A stretch of DNA of 64,000 bases from Acidobacteriota bacterium (GTDB taxonomy: Bacteria; Acidobacteriota; Holophagae; Holophagales; Holophagaceae). Location of the stretch: assembly GCA_021794095.1 (NCBI GenBank), contig JAJYRN010000006.1, forward strand, positions 107,494-171,493, read 5' to 3'. A program made the position numbers and the translations under genes. Of the stretch, positions 35,513 through 45,481 are shown piece after piece. Position 1 is the stretch's first letter; each line of letters opens with the position of its first letter. A model generated the notes under the pieces. That model did not search any database and was not told the origin of the DNA. It saw only the letters and a list, made by a program, of their open reading frames with translations.

Positions 35513-36577
35513 ATGAAACGCTCGGATTTCCACTTCGACCTTCCGCCGGAGCTGATCGCCCAGCATCCCGCGGCGGAGCGCGACGGCGCCCGCCTGCTGG
35601 TGGTGGATGCCCTCACGGGAACCTGGTCCCACCGGAGCATCCGCGACCTGCCGGAACTGCTCCCGGCGGGCAGCCTCTGCGTGCCCAATGACGTGCGTGT
35701 GCGCCATGCCCGGCTCTTCCTCCGGCGATCCGGCGGCGGCGCCGGGGAGGCCCTGCTGCTGCGCAGCCTGGGTGAGGGCCTCTTCGAGGCCCTGGTGCGG
35801 CCCGGCGCCCGCTTGAAACCCGGATCCCGGGCCACGGTGGTGGATCCCACCACCGGCGCGGCCCTGGCGGAGCTGCGGGTGCTGGAGACGCGGCCCGAGG
35901 GCCTGCGGACGGTGCGGGTCCAGGCGGACCACGGCCTGGCTTGGGACGAGATTGATCGCATCGGGCGCCTGCCCCTGCCGCCCTACATCGAGCACCTGGC
36001 GGAAGATGAAGACGAGACCCGCTACCAGACGGTGTTCGCCGCCCAGGAGGGCGAGGCCGTGGCCGCCCCCACGGCGGGCCTGCACTTCACGCCGGACCTG
36101 ATCGGGCGGCTGCGGGACCGGGGCTGCGGCTGGCACCCCGTGCGGCTCCATGTGGGCCTCGGCACCTTCCGCCCCATGACCGCCGAGCGCCTGGAGGACC
36201 ACGCCATGCACGAGGAGCGCTACGAGATCCCCGCTGCTACGGCGCAGGCACTCGAGCCCGTGCTGCGGGGCCGGACGCGGCCCCTCCTCTGCGTGGGCAC
36301 CACGTCCCTGCGCACCCTGGAGGCGGCCTGGGACGGCGAGCGCCTGGCCAGGGAGGGCGCCACGCGGCTCTTCATCACGCCGGGGTACCGGCTGCGCACT
36401 GCCGACCACCTGCTCACCAACTTCCATTTGCCGGAGAGCACCCTCTTCGTGCTGGTGAGCGCCCTGCTGGGCCTGGATCTCGCCCAGGCGGCGTACGCGG
36501 AAGCCGTGAAGGGGCGCTACCGGTTCTTCAGCTATGGCGATGCGATGCTCGTGCTGAATGCCGGGCGCTACAAGTAG
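35513..36577 (+). CDS. queA: S-adenosylmethionine:tRNA ribosyltransferase-isomerase QueA
   Basis: The predicted protein has 354 residues, the normal QueA size. It converts 7-aminomethyl-7-deazaguanine in tRNA to epoxyqueuosine. Signature stretches are FHFDLPPELIAQHPAAERDG at the start, RIGRLPLPPYI, YQTVFAAQEGEAVAAPTAGL, HFTPDLIGRL, HVGLGTFRPM and LTNFHLPESTLFVLVSALLG. The ATG at 35513 is the first in frame with the conserved opening; further upstream codons lack homology. The end overlaps the antisense membrane-protein gene by 10 bp. Confidence 0.93.
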   Translation: MKRSDFHFDLPPELIAQHPAAERDGARLLVVDALTGTWSHRSIRDLPELLPAGSLCVPNDVRVRHARLFLRRSGGGAGEALLLRSLGEGLFEALVRPGARLKPGSRATVVDPTTGAALAELRVLETRPEGLRTVRVQADHGLAWDEIDRIGRLPLPPYIEHLAEDEDETRYQTVFAAQEGEAVAAPTAGLHFTPDLIGRLRDRGCGWHPVRLHVGLGTFRPMTAERLEDHAMHEERYEIPAATAQALEPVLRGRTRPLLCVGTTSLRTLEAAWDGERLAREGATRLFITPGYRLRTADHLLTNFHLPESTLFVLVSALLGLDLAQAAYAEAVKGRYRFFSYGDAMLVLNAGRYK

Positions 36578-36915
36578 TCCACGAACTGATGGATGACGGG
36601 GATCTTGTGGCGCTTGCCCTTGGTGGCCTGGAGGATGCTCGTCACCGACATGCCCAGGCACCAGAGCAGCCAGAGGGGCAGGCAGAAGCGGACCGAGACA
36701 AGACCCGCCAGGGGGAAGAGGCCCGCGAAAAGAAGGGCCAAGGCCACCGCGCCTTCGGCGAAGGCCAGGATCACGCCCTGCCGCGCGTGCCAGAGCAGTT
36801 CCAGATCCTCGCGGCAGCGCAGATAGGGGCCGAAGGCCCACGGACCCGCGTAGCAGAGGATCAGGTCTCGCAGTCGCTCCCCCGTGTAGAGGGGCGTCGG
36901 GGCATCCAGGGGCAC
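36568..36915 (-). CDS. Small membrane protein, DUF4870/Tic20-like
   Basis: The predicted protein has 115 residues. A GTG at 36915 with GGAGG 7 nt upstream is preferred over the upstream ATG. Two or three hydrophobic helices are visible (AEGAVALALLFAGLFPLAGL, FCLPLWLLWCLGMSVTSIL), and the arrangement with GPWAFGPYLRCREDLELLWH and a C-terminal ATKGKRHKIPVIHQF resembles DUF4870 proteins. Function is unknown. It converges on queA. Confidence 0.65.
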   Translation of the reverse strand: MPLDAPTPLYTGERLRDLILCYAGPWAFGPYLRCREDLELLWHARQGVILAFAEGAVALALLFAGLFPLAGLVSVRFCLPLWLLWCLGMSVTSILQATKGKRHKIPVIHQFVDYL

Positions 36916-37004
36916 GGGGCAACCTCCCCGTGAAGGATAGCGCAAGGCTTGGCCTCCGGGCGGCCCCGGCCCCGGGCTGTGGTCCAATGGAGGCGGGAGG
37001 CCCG

Positions 37005-37781
37005 ATGCAGGTCCAGCTCAACGAGGATGTGGTGCTCGACAGCCGCCGGGCCGTGTGGCTGCCCCGGCAGCGGACCCTGGTCCTGGCGGACTTCTTCTTC
37101 GGCCTGGGCGCGGCCCGGCGCCGGCGTTTCGATCCCCTCCCCGCCACCCCCCAGCAGGAGATCTGGGAACGGGTTCTGGGCCTGCTGGCCGACTACGACC
37201 CGGAGCAGGTGGCCCTGTTGGGGGACCTGAAGCCATCCCAGGGCACCCTCGAGGGGGATGAGGCGGAGGAACTCCGCACCGTCTTCCGGAAGCTGAAGGG
37301 TCCGGGGCGGACCCTGATCCAGGTGGTGGGCCATCCGGAGCGCAGCCTGGGACCGGCCCTGGCCGGCACCGGCGTCCAGCCCGTGGAGCAGGCCCGGATC
37401 GGCCCCCTCACGCTCATCCACCGCCGCCGCATCTTCGTCTACCCGCGCCACGACCCCTTTCACGGCTTCTGGATCAACGGGGGGGTGCATCCCCTCTTCG
37501 CCGTGCCCGGCCTCGGCCCGGCCGGCGAGCCCGATTGGCTGCGCCTGCCGGCCTTCCTGTACACGGGCTTCGCCCTGGTGATGCCGCCCTTCGTGAGCTA
37601 CGCCCAGGGTTTCGAAGTCATCCAGGCCGACCGCCTGCCGCGCCAGGCCCGGGCCTGGTCGCTGCTGGCGGACCGTCTCAATCCGCTCGATCTGCCGGGG
37701 CTTCCGCCGGTGCCCGACCACCTGCGCACCCTCGCCCGGCCGCCGCGCCGGGGACGCGAGGAGCCCAAGGCCGAAGAGTAG
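37005..37781 (+). CDS. Degenerate metallophosphoesterase, PdeM-like
   Basis: The predicted protein has 258 residues from ATG 37005 with GGAGG upstream. Its order of motifs follows PdeM-like calcineurin-fold proteins: TLVLADFFFGL in place of ADLHLGK, ALLGDLKPSQG for the GDLKHS loop, VVGHPERSLG for GNHD, and NGGVHPLFAVPG for the GHxHP loop. Several metal ligands are therefore changed: D-x-H has become D-F-F and GNHD has become GHPE. It may be inactive or use a different metal site. Other family copies would help decide. The MITE-like repeat begins 2 bp after its stop codon. Confidence 0.6.
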   Translation: MQVQLNEDVVLDSRRAVWLPRQRTLVLADFFFGLGAARRRRFDPLPATPQQEIWERVLGLLADYDPEQVALLGDLKPSQGTLEGDEAEELRTVFRKLKGPGRTLIQVVGHPERSLGPALAGTGVQPVEQARIGPLTLIHRRRIFVYPRHDPFHGFWINGGVHPLFAVPGLGPAGEPDWLRLPAFLYTGFALVMPPFVSYAQGFEVIQADRLPRQARAWSLLADRLNPLDLPGLPPVPDHLRTLARPPRRGREEPKAEE

Positions 37782-37783
37782 TT

Positions 37784-38056
37784 AGGAGCTGGAACGGAAT
37801 AATCGTTGCCATCGTTGACGCCCAGCCGCGATGCATCCGCAAGGAAGGGCCCGCAGGGCCATGTGGTTCATGGTTCAAGGGCCCTGACGCCGCGGGGCGC
37901 GCGGATGGGCGTCAACCCTCCGGGCGCGGGGTGGCGGGCTGCGTGATCCTGCGTTGGCTTCGGTTCACGGAGTCCCGCTCCGCTGGAACCTCAGCCGCCT
38001 TGGCTCACTTGCCCGGCACCCCGCGCGATGGCATTGCTTATTTCGTTCCAGCTCCT
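37784..38056. mobile_element. MITE-like structured repeat, complete copy (273 bp)
   Basis: The element has terminal inverted repeats of 31 bp (37784-37814 and 38026-38056, 27 of 31 matching; 18 of the outer 19 match). Internal inverted repeats add structure, for example ttgacgccca at 37815-37824 with tgggcgtcaa at 37906-37915. The body has no ORF I can support. A near-identical copy starts at 63715. It begins 2 bp after the upstream stop codon and its right repeat encodes the last seven codons and the stop of the DUF192 gene on the other strand. I see no clear target-site duplication. It could be a non-autonomous transposon or a structured RNA/REP-class element. Confidence 0.8.
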
Positions 38057-38544
38057 GACTTCCGCGGGTGGCCTTCCGGCAGGGGGGCGCCCCCCTTCAC
38101 ATGGGAGCCATCATCCAGGGTGAGATCCCAGCCGAGCTGGTCGCCTTTGCGGATCCCGAGGCGGCTGAAGGTGCCCGAGGGGAACTCGATGAAGTAGCGC
38201 GATTCCACGGTGCCGCCGTAGGTGGGGCAGTTGTCCCCCAGCATGGGCGAGCAGGGCGGCACCCGCTCGGCCAGCTCGACGATGCGCCCATTCCCGTCCA
38301 CCCAGGCCACATCCAGGGCGATGAGGCAGTTCTTCATCCAGATGGCGTGGTAGCCGGACTGGTCGTAGTTGAAGAACATGCAGCGGTCCTTGGCCAGGGA
38401 TTCCCGGTACATCAGCCCCTTCTCGCGCTCCGGCTCCGTGGAGGCCACCTCCGCCAGGAAGCGGTGGTTCCGGAAGGCGACTGTGCCGGTGCCGCCGGCG
38501 AGCATAGGCAGGGCTGAGAGCAGAAGGATGAGCAGGGGGCGCAT
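38038..38544 (-). CDS. Exported DUF192 family protein
   Basis: The predicted protein has 168 residues from ATG 38544 with a signal peptide (RPLLILLLSALPMLAGG). DUF192 signatures are clear: FLAEVASTEPEREKGLMYRE, AKDRCMFFNYDQSGYHAIWM and NCLIALDVAWVDGNGRIVEL. The family is small, exported and of unknown function. The C-terminal KSGAGTK and the TAA stop lie inside the right terminal repeat of the MITE-like element, so the original C-terminus was probably replaced by the insertion. Confidence 0.8.
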   Translation of the reverse strand: MRPLLILLLSALPMLAGGTGTVAFRNHRFLAEVASTEPEREKGLMYRESLAKDRCMFFNYDQSGYHAIWMKNCLIALDVAWVDGNGRIVELAERVPPCSPMLGDNCPTYGGTVESRYFIEFPSGTFSRLGIRKGDQLGWDLTLDDGSHVKGGAPLPEGHPRKSGAGTK

Positions 38545-38660
38545 GGGAACTCCGGGATCCATCCATGGATGCGTCCAGCATGCCCGAGGCTCCCGCCCTT
38601 CGTGATGCCTCGTTTCGTGTGGCACGATGGAACCTTCGGATCCGAATCCCTCTGTCCTGG

Positions 38661-41105
38661 ATGTCCATGCCCCTCTCCGCACGCCTGTTTGCTGGATGTC
38701 TGGCCGCCCTCCTGCTGCGGGCCCAGCCCGGCGACCTGCGGATCCAGGCGGTGCGCATCCACCACCCGATCCGGGTAGATGGCCACCTCCAGGAGGCCGA
38801 CTGGCGCCGGGCGCCCGCCGCCACGGGATTCATCCAGGAGTGGCCCGACCGGGGGGAACCCGCCCGGCAGCGGACCGAGGTGCGGGTTCTCTACGACAGC
38901 CAGAACCTCTACATCGGGGCCCGGATGCACCACGATCCTGTCCTGGACGGCGGAACGGCGACCATCGTGCGGCGCCTGCAGCGGCGTGACCAGGACAGTC
39001 CCAGCGACTGGTTCAGCGTGGCCCTGGACACCACCCACGACCGCCGGACGGCCTTCGTCTTCGAAGTGAATGCCGCCGGTGTGCAACGGGACGGGACGAT
39101 CTCGAACGATACGGACTACGACACCAGCTGGGATGGGGTCTGGGAAAGCGCGGTGACGGTGGATGCGCGGGGCTGGACGGCCGAGCTGAAAATCCCCCTG
39201 TCCCTGCTGCAGATCCCCAGCGCCGCCGGGCCCCAGACCTGGGGGATCAACTTCAGCCGCACGGACCAGGGGCATCTGCGCGAATTCACGCGCTGGTACG
39301 TCGTGCCCCGCGGCGAGACCGGCTTCGTCAGCCAGTTCCCGGAACTCACCGGCCTGGCGGGCCTCCATCCCAGGCTCCGGCGGGACTTCATCCCCTTCCT
39401 GAGCGCAGGCCGGAAGTTCCAGACGGCGCGCAGCTATGACGACCGCGGGGGCACCGTCCGGGCCGGACTGGACGCCCGCTGGGGCCTCACCTCCCACTCC
39501 GAAGTGGATCTGGCCCTGTTCCCCGATTTCGGCCAGGTGGAGGTGGATCAGGCTGTCCTGAACCTCGGCACGGTGGAGACCTTCTTCCCCGAAAAGCGCC
39601 CGTTCTTCCTGGAGGGCGCGGACAGTTTCCGCGTAGCTGGCCCGGATCTCTTCTACAGCCGGCGCATTGGCCGGGGCCTGTCGGATCCTGACCTGAATCC
39701 CGGCGAGGCCCTGCTGCACCGCCCCGATGCCACCACCCTCACGGCGGCGGCCAAATACACGGCCCAGTACGACTCCGGCATGAACGTGGGATTGCTGGGC
39801 GCCCGCGTGGACCCTGCCCAGGCCACCCTTCGCGAAGCATCCGGGGAGACGGTGTTCCGCGAACTGGCTCCGCTGACCGCGTACGGCGTGGCCCGGGTGC
39901 GGCAGACCCTCGATGCGAACGGAAGCTACCTGGGCGCCTTCGCCTCCGCGGTCCACGAAGCGGGCGCCGAGGGCCGCGTGGCCCAGGTCCAGGCCCTGGA
40001 CGGTGTCTACCGGACGGCGGCCGGCGACGGGTACCTCGAAGGCGCCTTCAGCCGCAGTGAGGCCGGTCCGAAGGATCAACAGGCCACGGGCTGGCGGGGG
40101 CATCTGAAGGCCCACCGGGCCTGGTCCAGCGGATGGAGCCTGGACCTCCAGGGGGTCAACGCCACGCGCGAGTATGATCCCAACGATCTCGGCTACCTGG
40201 CGCGCGCCGACGAACAGAGCCTCCAGGCGGACATTGCCCGGACCTGGGATGACACCCGGGGCGTGTTCCGGAACTGGGGTTGGGGCCTCGACCACGCGGT
40301 GGCCCGGAACCAGGCCGGGCAGGTCTTCCAGCGGACCTTCGAGGCCTGGGCCCGCACCGATTTCACGAATTTCTGCTCGCTGTGGGGCGGCGGCGGCCTC
40401 AACCTTCCCGTTTCGGACGATCAGGAACTGAGGACCGCCAGTCTGCCCGTCCGGCAGTACCTCCAGCGGCCCAGGATCCCCTACGTCAACCTGGGCTTCG
40501 ACACCCCGGGCAACCGTCCCTGGTACCTGCGCATCACGGTCAACCGCGCGTGGCACGAGGGCGGACCCTCCACGGCCGGCAGCCTGTTCCAATCCATCAA
40601 GCCGACCTCCGCGCTCGAAGTGCAGTTCTCCACGGGCCTGACCCGCCAGGACGGCGAATTGTCCTGGCTCGAGACGCCCGTGGCCACGCCCATCGTGGGC
40701 CTGCGCCAGCTGAGCCAGTTCAACCAGACCCTCCGCGTGTCCTACGCCTTCAGCACCCGCTTGACCCTCCAGGCCTTCAGCCAGTGGCTGGATGCCAACT
40801 GGGCCTACCGGGATCTCGAACACTACGTGGACGATCAGACCCTGGCCCCGGGCCTGCCCTCCGACATGGCCAGCGGGACCGCGCCCCAGACCGCCTTCAG
40901 CTACCGGGACTGGAACCTGAACCTCATCACCCGCTGGGAGTTCCGTCCAGGCTCCACCTTCTTCCTGGTTTACACCCACGGCGCCAACACCGATGCCCTC
41001 ATCAACAACCGCGCCAGCCTCGCTCCCAGCCGGGATCTGGCCCCGCTCTCCCATCTGCCTTCGGATGACGTGGTGCAGATGAAGGTGAGCTACCTGATCC
41101 CCTAG
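38661..41105 (+). CDS. DUF5916/CBM9-like outer-membrane protein
   Basis: The predicted protein has 814 residues from ATG 38661, with a short signal ending near residue 20 (LAALLLRAQPG). No strong ribosome site is visible, so ATG 38667 is possible. Residues 25-190 form a carbohydrate-binding family 9-like domain (IHHPIRVDGHLQEADWRRAP, TEVRVLYDSQNLYIGARMHH, KIPLSLLQIPSAAGPQTWGI). The rest matches the DUF5916 region with beta-barrel-like strands (LGTVETFFPEKRPFFLEGAD, ETVFRELAPLTAYGVARVRQ, TRWEFRPGSTFFLVYTHG). It is probably an outer-membrane or surface protein involved in carbohydrate uptake; its end overlaps thyX by 4 bp. Confidence 0.75.
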   Translation: MSMPLSARLFAGCLAALLLRAQPGDLRIQAVRIHHPIRVDGHLQEADWRRAPAATGFIQEWPDRGEPARQRTEVRVLYDSQNLYIGARMHHDPVLDGGTATIVRRLQRRDQDSPSDWFSVALDTTHDRRTAFVFEVNAAGVQRDGTISNDTDYDTSWDGVWESAVTVDARGWTAELKIPLSLLQIPSAAGPQTWGINFSRTDQGHLREFTRWYVVPRGETGFVSQFPELTGLAGLHPRLRRDFIPFLSAGRKFQTARSYDDRGGTVRAGLDARWGLTSHSEVDLALFPDFGQVEVDQAVLNLGTVETFFPEKRPFFLEGADSFRVAGPDLFYSRRIGRGLSDPDLNPGEALLHRPDATTLTAAAKYTAQYDSGMNVGLLGARVDPAQATLREASGETVFRELAPLTAYGVARVRQTLDANGSYLGAFASAVHEAGAEGRVAQVQALDGVYRTAAGDGYLEGAFSRSEAGPKDQQATGWRGHLKAHRAWSSGWSLDLQGVNATREYDPNDLGYLARADEQSLQADIARTWDDTRGVFRNWGWGLDHAVARNQAGQVFQRTFEAWARTDFTNFCSLWGGGGLNLPVSDDQELRTASLPVRQYLQRPRIPYVNLGFDTPGNRPWYLRITVNRAWHEGGPSTAGSLFQSIKPTSALEVQFSTGLTRQDGELSWLETPVATPIVGLRQLSQFNQTLRVSYAFSTRLTLQAFSQWLDANWAYRDLEHYVDDQTLAPGLPSDMASGTAPQTAFSYRDWNLNLITRWEFRPGSTFFLVYTHGANTDALINNRASLAPSRDLAPLSHLPSDDVVQMKVSYLIP

Positions 41106-41770
41106 CCCAGCAGCGCCTTCAGACTCGCCGGGTAGAGGGGTTCCGCCAGCTTACGCACCGCGGCGGCGTACTGCTGGATCTCCCACTGGGCGTGGCTGTC
41201 GGAGCGCAGGCGGATGAAGTGGGCCACGGCCTGGAGGCTGACGGTCCAGTACACCTCGGAGTAGAGCCCCAGGGGCAGGATGCACCGCGCCTGTTCGCGG
41301 CAGACGCCCAGGGCGATCAGCTCCTTGTAGCGGGCCACGGAGGTGCGGCCGGCTTCCAGATAGGCGGCGAGGGCGCGGGCGCGGTTCTCGTCGGGAATCG
41401 TCCCCTCGCTCCCCTGCTTGTTCACCGTGGCCTGGCGGCGGAACAGCTCGGGCACGAAGAACTCGTCCTCCGCGAACTCCACGTAGCGGCCGGAGATCTC
41501 GTTGAACTCCGACGCGATGCGGTGTTTCATCCACTGCCGGAAGACGAAGATGGGCGCCTTCACGTGGAAGGTCAGGGCCGTGTGGCGGAAGGGCGAGGTG
41601 TGCTCGTGGGTGGAGAGGTAGCGGATGAGCTTCTCGTCGCCCTCGTCGAGTGCCTCCTTGCGCTTCCCGAAGGACACCCGGGCCGCATTCACCACGGAAA
41701 GGTCCGACCCCATGTGATCCATGAGGCGGACGAAGCCCTTGTCGAGCACCTGGATTTCAGGATTCTGCAT
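41102..41770 (-). CDS. thyX: FAD-dependent thymidylate synthase ThyX
   Basis: The predicted protein has 222 residues. ThyX makes dTMP from dUMP with methylene-THF and NADPH/FAD. It has the flavin and dUMP-binding pattern: [34 protein letters not shown], and the ThyX motif as [12 protein letters not shown], followed by GRYVEF. The classic motif is RHR-x7-S, so here Lys replaces the first Arg and there is one extra residue. A C-terminal helix ([20 protein letters not shown]) completes the fold. The start is ATG 41770. The presence of ThyX suggests a ThyA-independent route to thymidylate. Confidence 0.9.
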   Translation of the reverse strand: MQNPEIQVLDKGFVRLMDHMGSDLSVVNAARVSFGKRKEALDEGDEKLIRYLSTHEHTSPFRHTALTFHVKAPIFVFRQWMKHRIASEFNEISGRYVEFAEDEFFVPELFRRQATVNKQGSEGTIPDENRARALAAYLEAGRTSVARYKELIALGVCREQARCILPLGLYSEVYWTVSLQAVAHFIRLRSDSHAQWEIQQYAAAVRKLAEPLYPASLKALLG

Positions 41771-41834
41771 GGAAGACTCCGGGCTTCCAGCTTCCCGCGC
41801 GCCCTGGGAGAATGGAAGCTCCGACGGGGGCCCC

Positions 41835-42482
41835 ATGAAGTTTTTCATTGATACCGCCAACATTGACGAAATCAAGCGCATCAACGCCCTGGGCGTGCTG
41901 GATGGGGTGACCACCAACCCCAGCCTCATCGCTAAGGAGAGCGGCAAGCCCTTCGAGGCTATTATCGCGGAGATCTGCGGCATCGTGGACGGCCCCATCA
42001 GCGCCGAGGTCATCGGCCTGGAGGCGCCGGGGATGATCGAGGAGGGGCGCCGGCTCGCCAAGATCCACAAGAATGTGGTCGTGAAGCTGCCCCTCATCGC
42101 CGAGGGCCTCAAGGCCTGCAAGGCGCTCAGCGCCGAGGGCATCCACACCAACGTCACCCTCTGCTTCAGCGCCACCCAGGCCCTCATGGCCGCCAAGGCC
42201 GGCGCCACCTACGTCTCCCCCTTTGTGGGCCGCCTGGATGACATCAACCTCGACGGCATGGAACTCATCCGCGAGATCTGCGCCATCTTCGAGAACTACG
42301 GCTTCGCCACCCAATGCCTGGCCGCCTCCATCCGCCAGCCCCGCCACGTCACCGAGGCCGCCCTCGCCGGCGCCCACGTGGCCACCATCCCCACCAAGGT
42401 CTTCGACCAGATGCTCAAGCACCCCCTCACCGACAAGGGCGTGGAGGGCTTCCTGGCCGACTGGCGGAAGAGCGGCCGATAG
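41835..42482 (+). CDS. Transaldolase/fructose-6-phosphate aldolase family protein
   Basis: The predicted protein has 215 residues, the short class of transaldolase. The opening [20 protein letters not shown] and [15 protein letters not shown] are characteristic. The Schiff-base lysine is K84 in [32 protein letters not shown] and [16 protein letters not shown] complete the active site. It transfers a dihydroxyacetone unit in the pentose phosphate pathway or acts as an aldolase; the sequence does not separate these two. Confidence 0.88.
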   Translation: MKFFIDTANIDEIKRINALGVLDGVTTNPSLIAKESGKPFEAIIAEICGIVDGPISAEVIGLEAPGMIEEGRRLAKIHKNVVVKLPLIAEGLKACKALSAEGIHTNVTLCFSATQALMAAKAGATYVSPFVGRLDDINLDGMELIREICAIFENYGFATQCLAASIRQPRHVTEAALAGAHVATIPTKVFDQMLKHPLTDKGVEGFLADWRKSGR

Positions 42483-42515
42483 GGCTACGCTGGGGCCATC
42501 TCTGCCGGAGGCCCC

Positions 42516-43007
42516 ATGGATGCGCATGACCGGGCGACCCTTCTATTGGCCTACGCCCAGGGGCCGGAGCAGCTCCGGCAGGCCCTGTCGGGCCTTGCCC
42601 CGGAGCTCCTGGATCTCCGGCCCGCCGTCGGTGCCTGGAGTGTGCGGGAGGTGGTGGCCCATGTGGCGGAAACAGAACTGCATCTGTACCTTCGCACCCG
42701 CTTCGCCCTGGCCCAGCCGGGCCTGACCATCCTGCCCTTTGACCAGGAGGCCTGGGCCGCCTCCTTCGAGGCTCCCGGCCAGCCCCTGGACGAGCTGGTG
42801 GAGCTGATCCGCCTCCTGCGGGAGATGCTGGCCCGGCAGCTCCGGCGGCTTCCAGAGGCCCAGTGGACCCAATCGGTCCGGCACCCCGAGCAGGAGCATC
42901 CCCTGACGGTGGAGGCGCTGCTCACCAAGGCCGACCAGCACCTGAAGATCCATCTCGCGCAGGTGGCGCGAACCGCCCGCGCCGTCCAGGGCGAAGTCTC
43001 GGGATAG
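42516..43007 (+). CDS. DinB family protein
   Basis: The predicted protein has 163 residues and matches the DinB four-helix bundle: [40 protein letters not shown], and the C-terminal [20 protein letters not shown]. The metal-binding histidines (one in VVAHVAE, others in QHLKIH) are in the usual places. DinB-family proteins act in thiol transfer or damage response; the substrate is not clear. It lies just after the transaldolase gene. Confidence 0.85.
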   Translation: MDAHDRATLLLAYAQGPEQLRQALSGLAPELLDLRPAVGAWSVREVVAHVAETELHLYLRTRFALAQPGLTILPFDQEAWAASFEAPGQPLDELVELIRLLREMLARQLRRLPEAQWTQSVRHPEQEHPLTVEALLTKADQHLKIHLAQVARTARAVQGEVSG

Positions 43008-43053
43008 ACTGACGGAAGTCCTCGTCGTTCAGACCTCCCGTCCTGGAGCCCCC

Positions 43054-44592
<1,539 letters not shown>

Positions 44593-44597
44593 GTCCA

Positions 44598-44612
44598 CGG
44601 GAATCATTCCCG
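44598..44612. terminator. Palindrome after the carboxylase gene
   Basis: The sequence cgggaat-c-attcccg lies 6 bp after the carboxylase stop and is followed by gagattatt. It could be a weak terminator or an operator for the CPBP protease gene whose ATG is 12 bp away. Confidence 0.35.
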
Positions 44613-44623
44613 GAGATTATTCC

Positions 44624-45481
44624 ATGCGCACCGCCTTCGTTGATGAGCACGGCAGGTTGCGCGAAGGCTGGCGGGTGCTCGGCTACCTTGCCGCGGCCTA
44701 CGTCATGCTCCTGTTCGCAGAGGTTATTTACGGGATGGCCGCACCCCGCAGGCTCCCCCTCGTGGAGCCCTGGATCGAGGGATTGGCCTATGTCATCCCG
44801 ACCTGGTTCTGTCTACGCCTAGAGCGGAGTACCTGGGCCGCCATCGGCTTCCGGATGGATCAGCGGTGGTTGCGCCACCTAGGGCTGGGCGCGCTTGGGG
44901 GGGGCGGCATCATGGGGGCCACGGCCCTGATGGTTTTCGCAATGGGAGGATGCCATTGGACCCGGACCCCCGGCATCGGGGTAGCCGACATGGCCAGGGG
45001 CGCGTGCCTCTACCTCGGTGTCGCCCTAGCGGAAGAAACCTACTACCGGGGCTATCCCTTCCAGCGCCTTACCCGGGCCATTGGATTCCCGGCAGCACAG
45101 ATTGTCTTCGCCTCCTTCTTCGCCTACGGGCATTGGGGCAATCCGGGTATGCACGGCGCCACACTGTTCTGGGCCACCCTCAACATCGGCCTGGCGGCGC
45201 TGCTGCTGGGCCTGGCCTGGATCCGCACCGGCAGCCTGGCGCTGCCCATCGGCATCCACCTGGGCTGGAACTGGACCCAGGGCAGCCTGCTGGGCTTCGG
45301 GGTCAGCGGCACGACCGGGACACCGGGCCTCTGGTCGCCCGTCTTCCAGGGCCGGCCCGACTGGTTGACTGGCGGCTCCTTCGGCCTGGAGGCCAGCCTG
45401 CCCTGCGCCCTGGTCTGCGGCGCGGCCATCGTCGCACTGGCCCTGTGGAAGGGGAACGCCCCGAAGGAAGCGGCCGACTGA
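44624..45481 (+). CDS. CPBP family intramembrane metalloprotease
   Basis: The predicted protein has 285 residues with about eight hydrophobic helices. The CAAX-protease (Abi) motif EETYYRGYPFQ is at residues 137-147. Two other conserved His/Asn segments follow (FFAYGHWGNPG and HLGWNWTQGS). The glutamates and histidines that hold zinc are all present. Such proteins act in prenyl-protein processing in eukaryotes and in peptide or immunity functions in bacteria. The G+C content here is a little lower at its start than in the neighbours. It ends next to the chemotaxis gene stop on the opposite strand. Confidence 0.85.
   Translation: MRTAFVDEHGRLREGWRVLGYLAAAYVMLLFAEVIYGMAAPRRLPLVEPWIEGLAYVIPTWFCLRLERSTWAAIGFRMDQRWLRHLGLGALGGGGIMGATALMVFAMGGCHWTRTPGIGVADMARGACLYLGVALAEETYYRGYPFQRLTRAIGFPAAQIVFASFFAYGHWGNPGMHGATLFWATLNIGLAALLLGLAWIRTGSLALPIGIHLGWNWTQGSLLGFGVSGTTGTPGLWSPVFQGRPDWLTGGSFGLEASLPCALVCGAAIVALALWKGNAPKEAAD

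Noticed and set aside
38412..41054. An 880-codon open frame on the minus strand opposite the DUF5916 gene
   Set aside because: Its composition is a low-complexity Gly/Val/His/Pro shadow of the real plus-strand gene; no signal peptide, motif or ribosome site is present.
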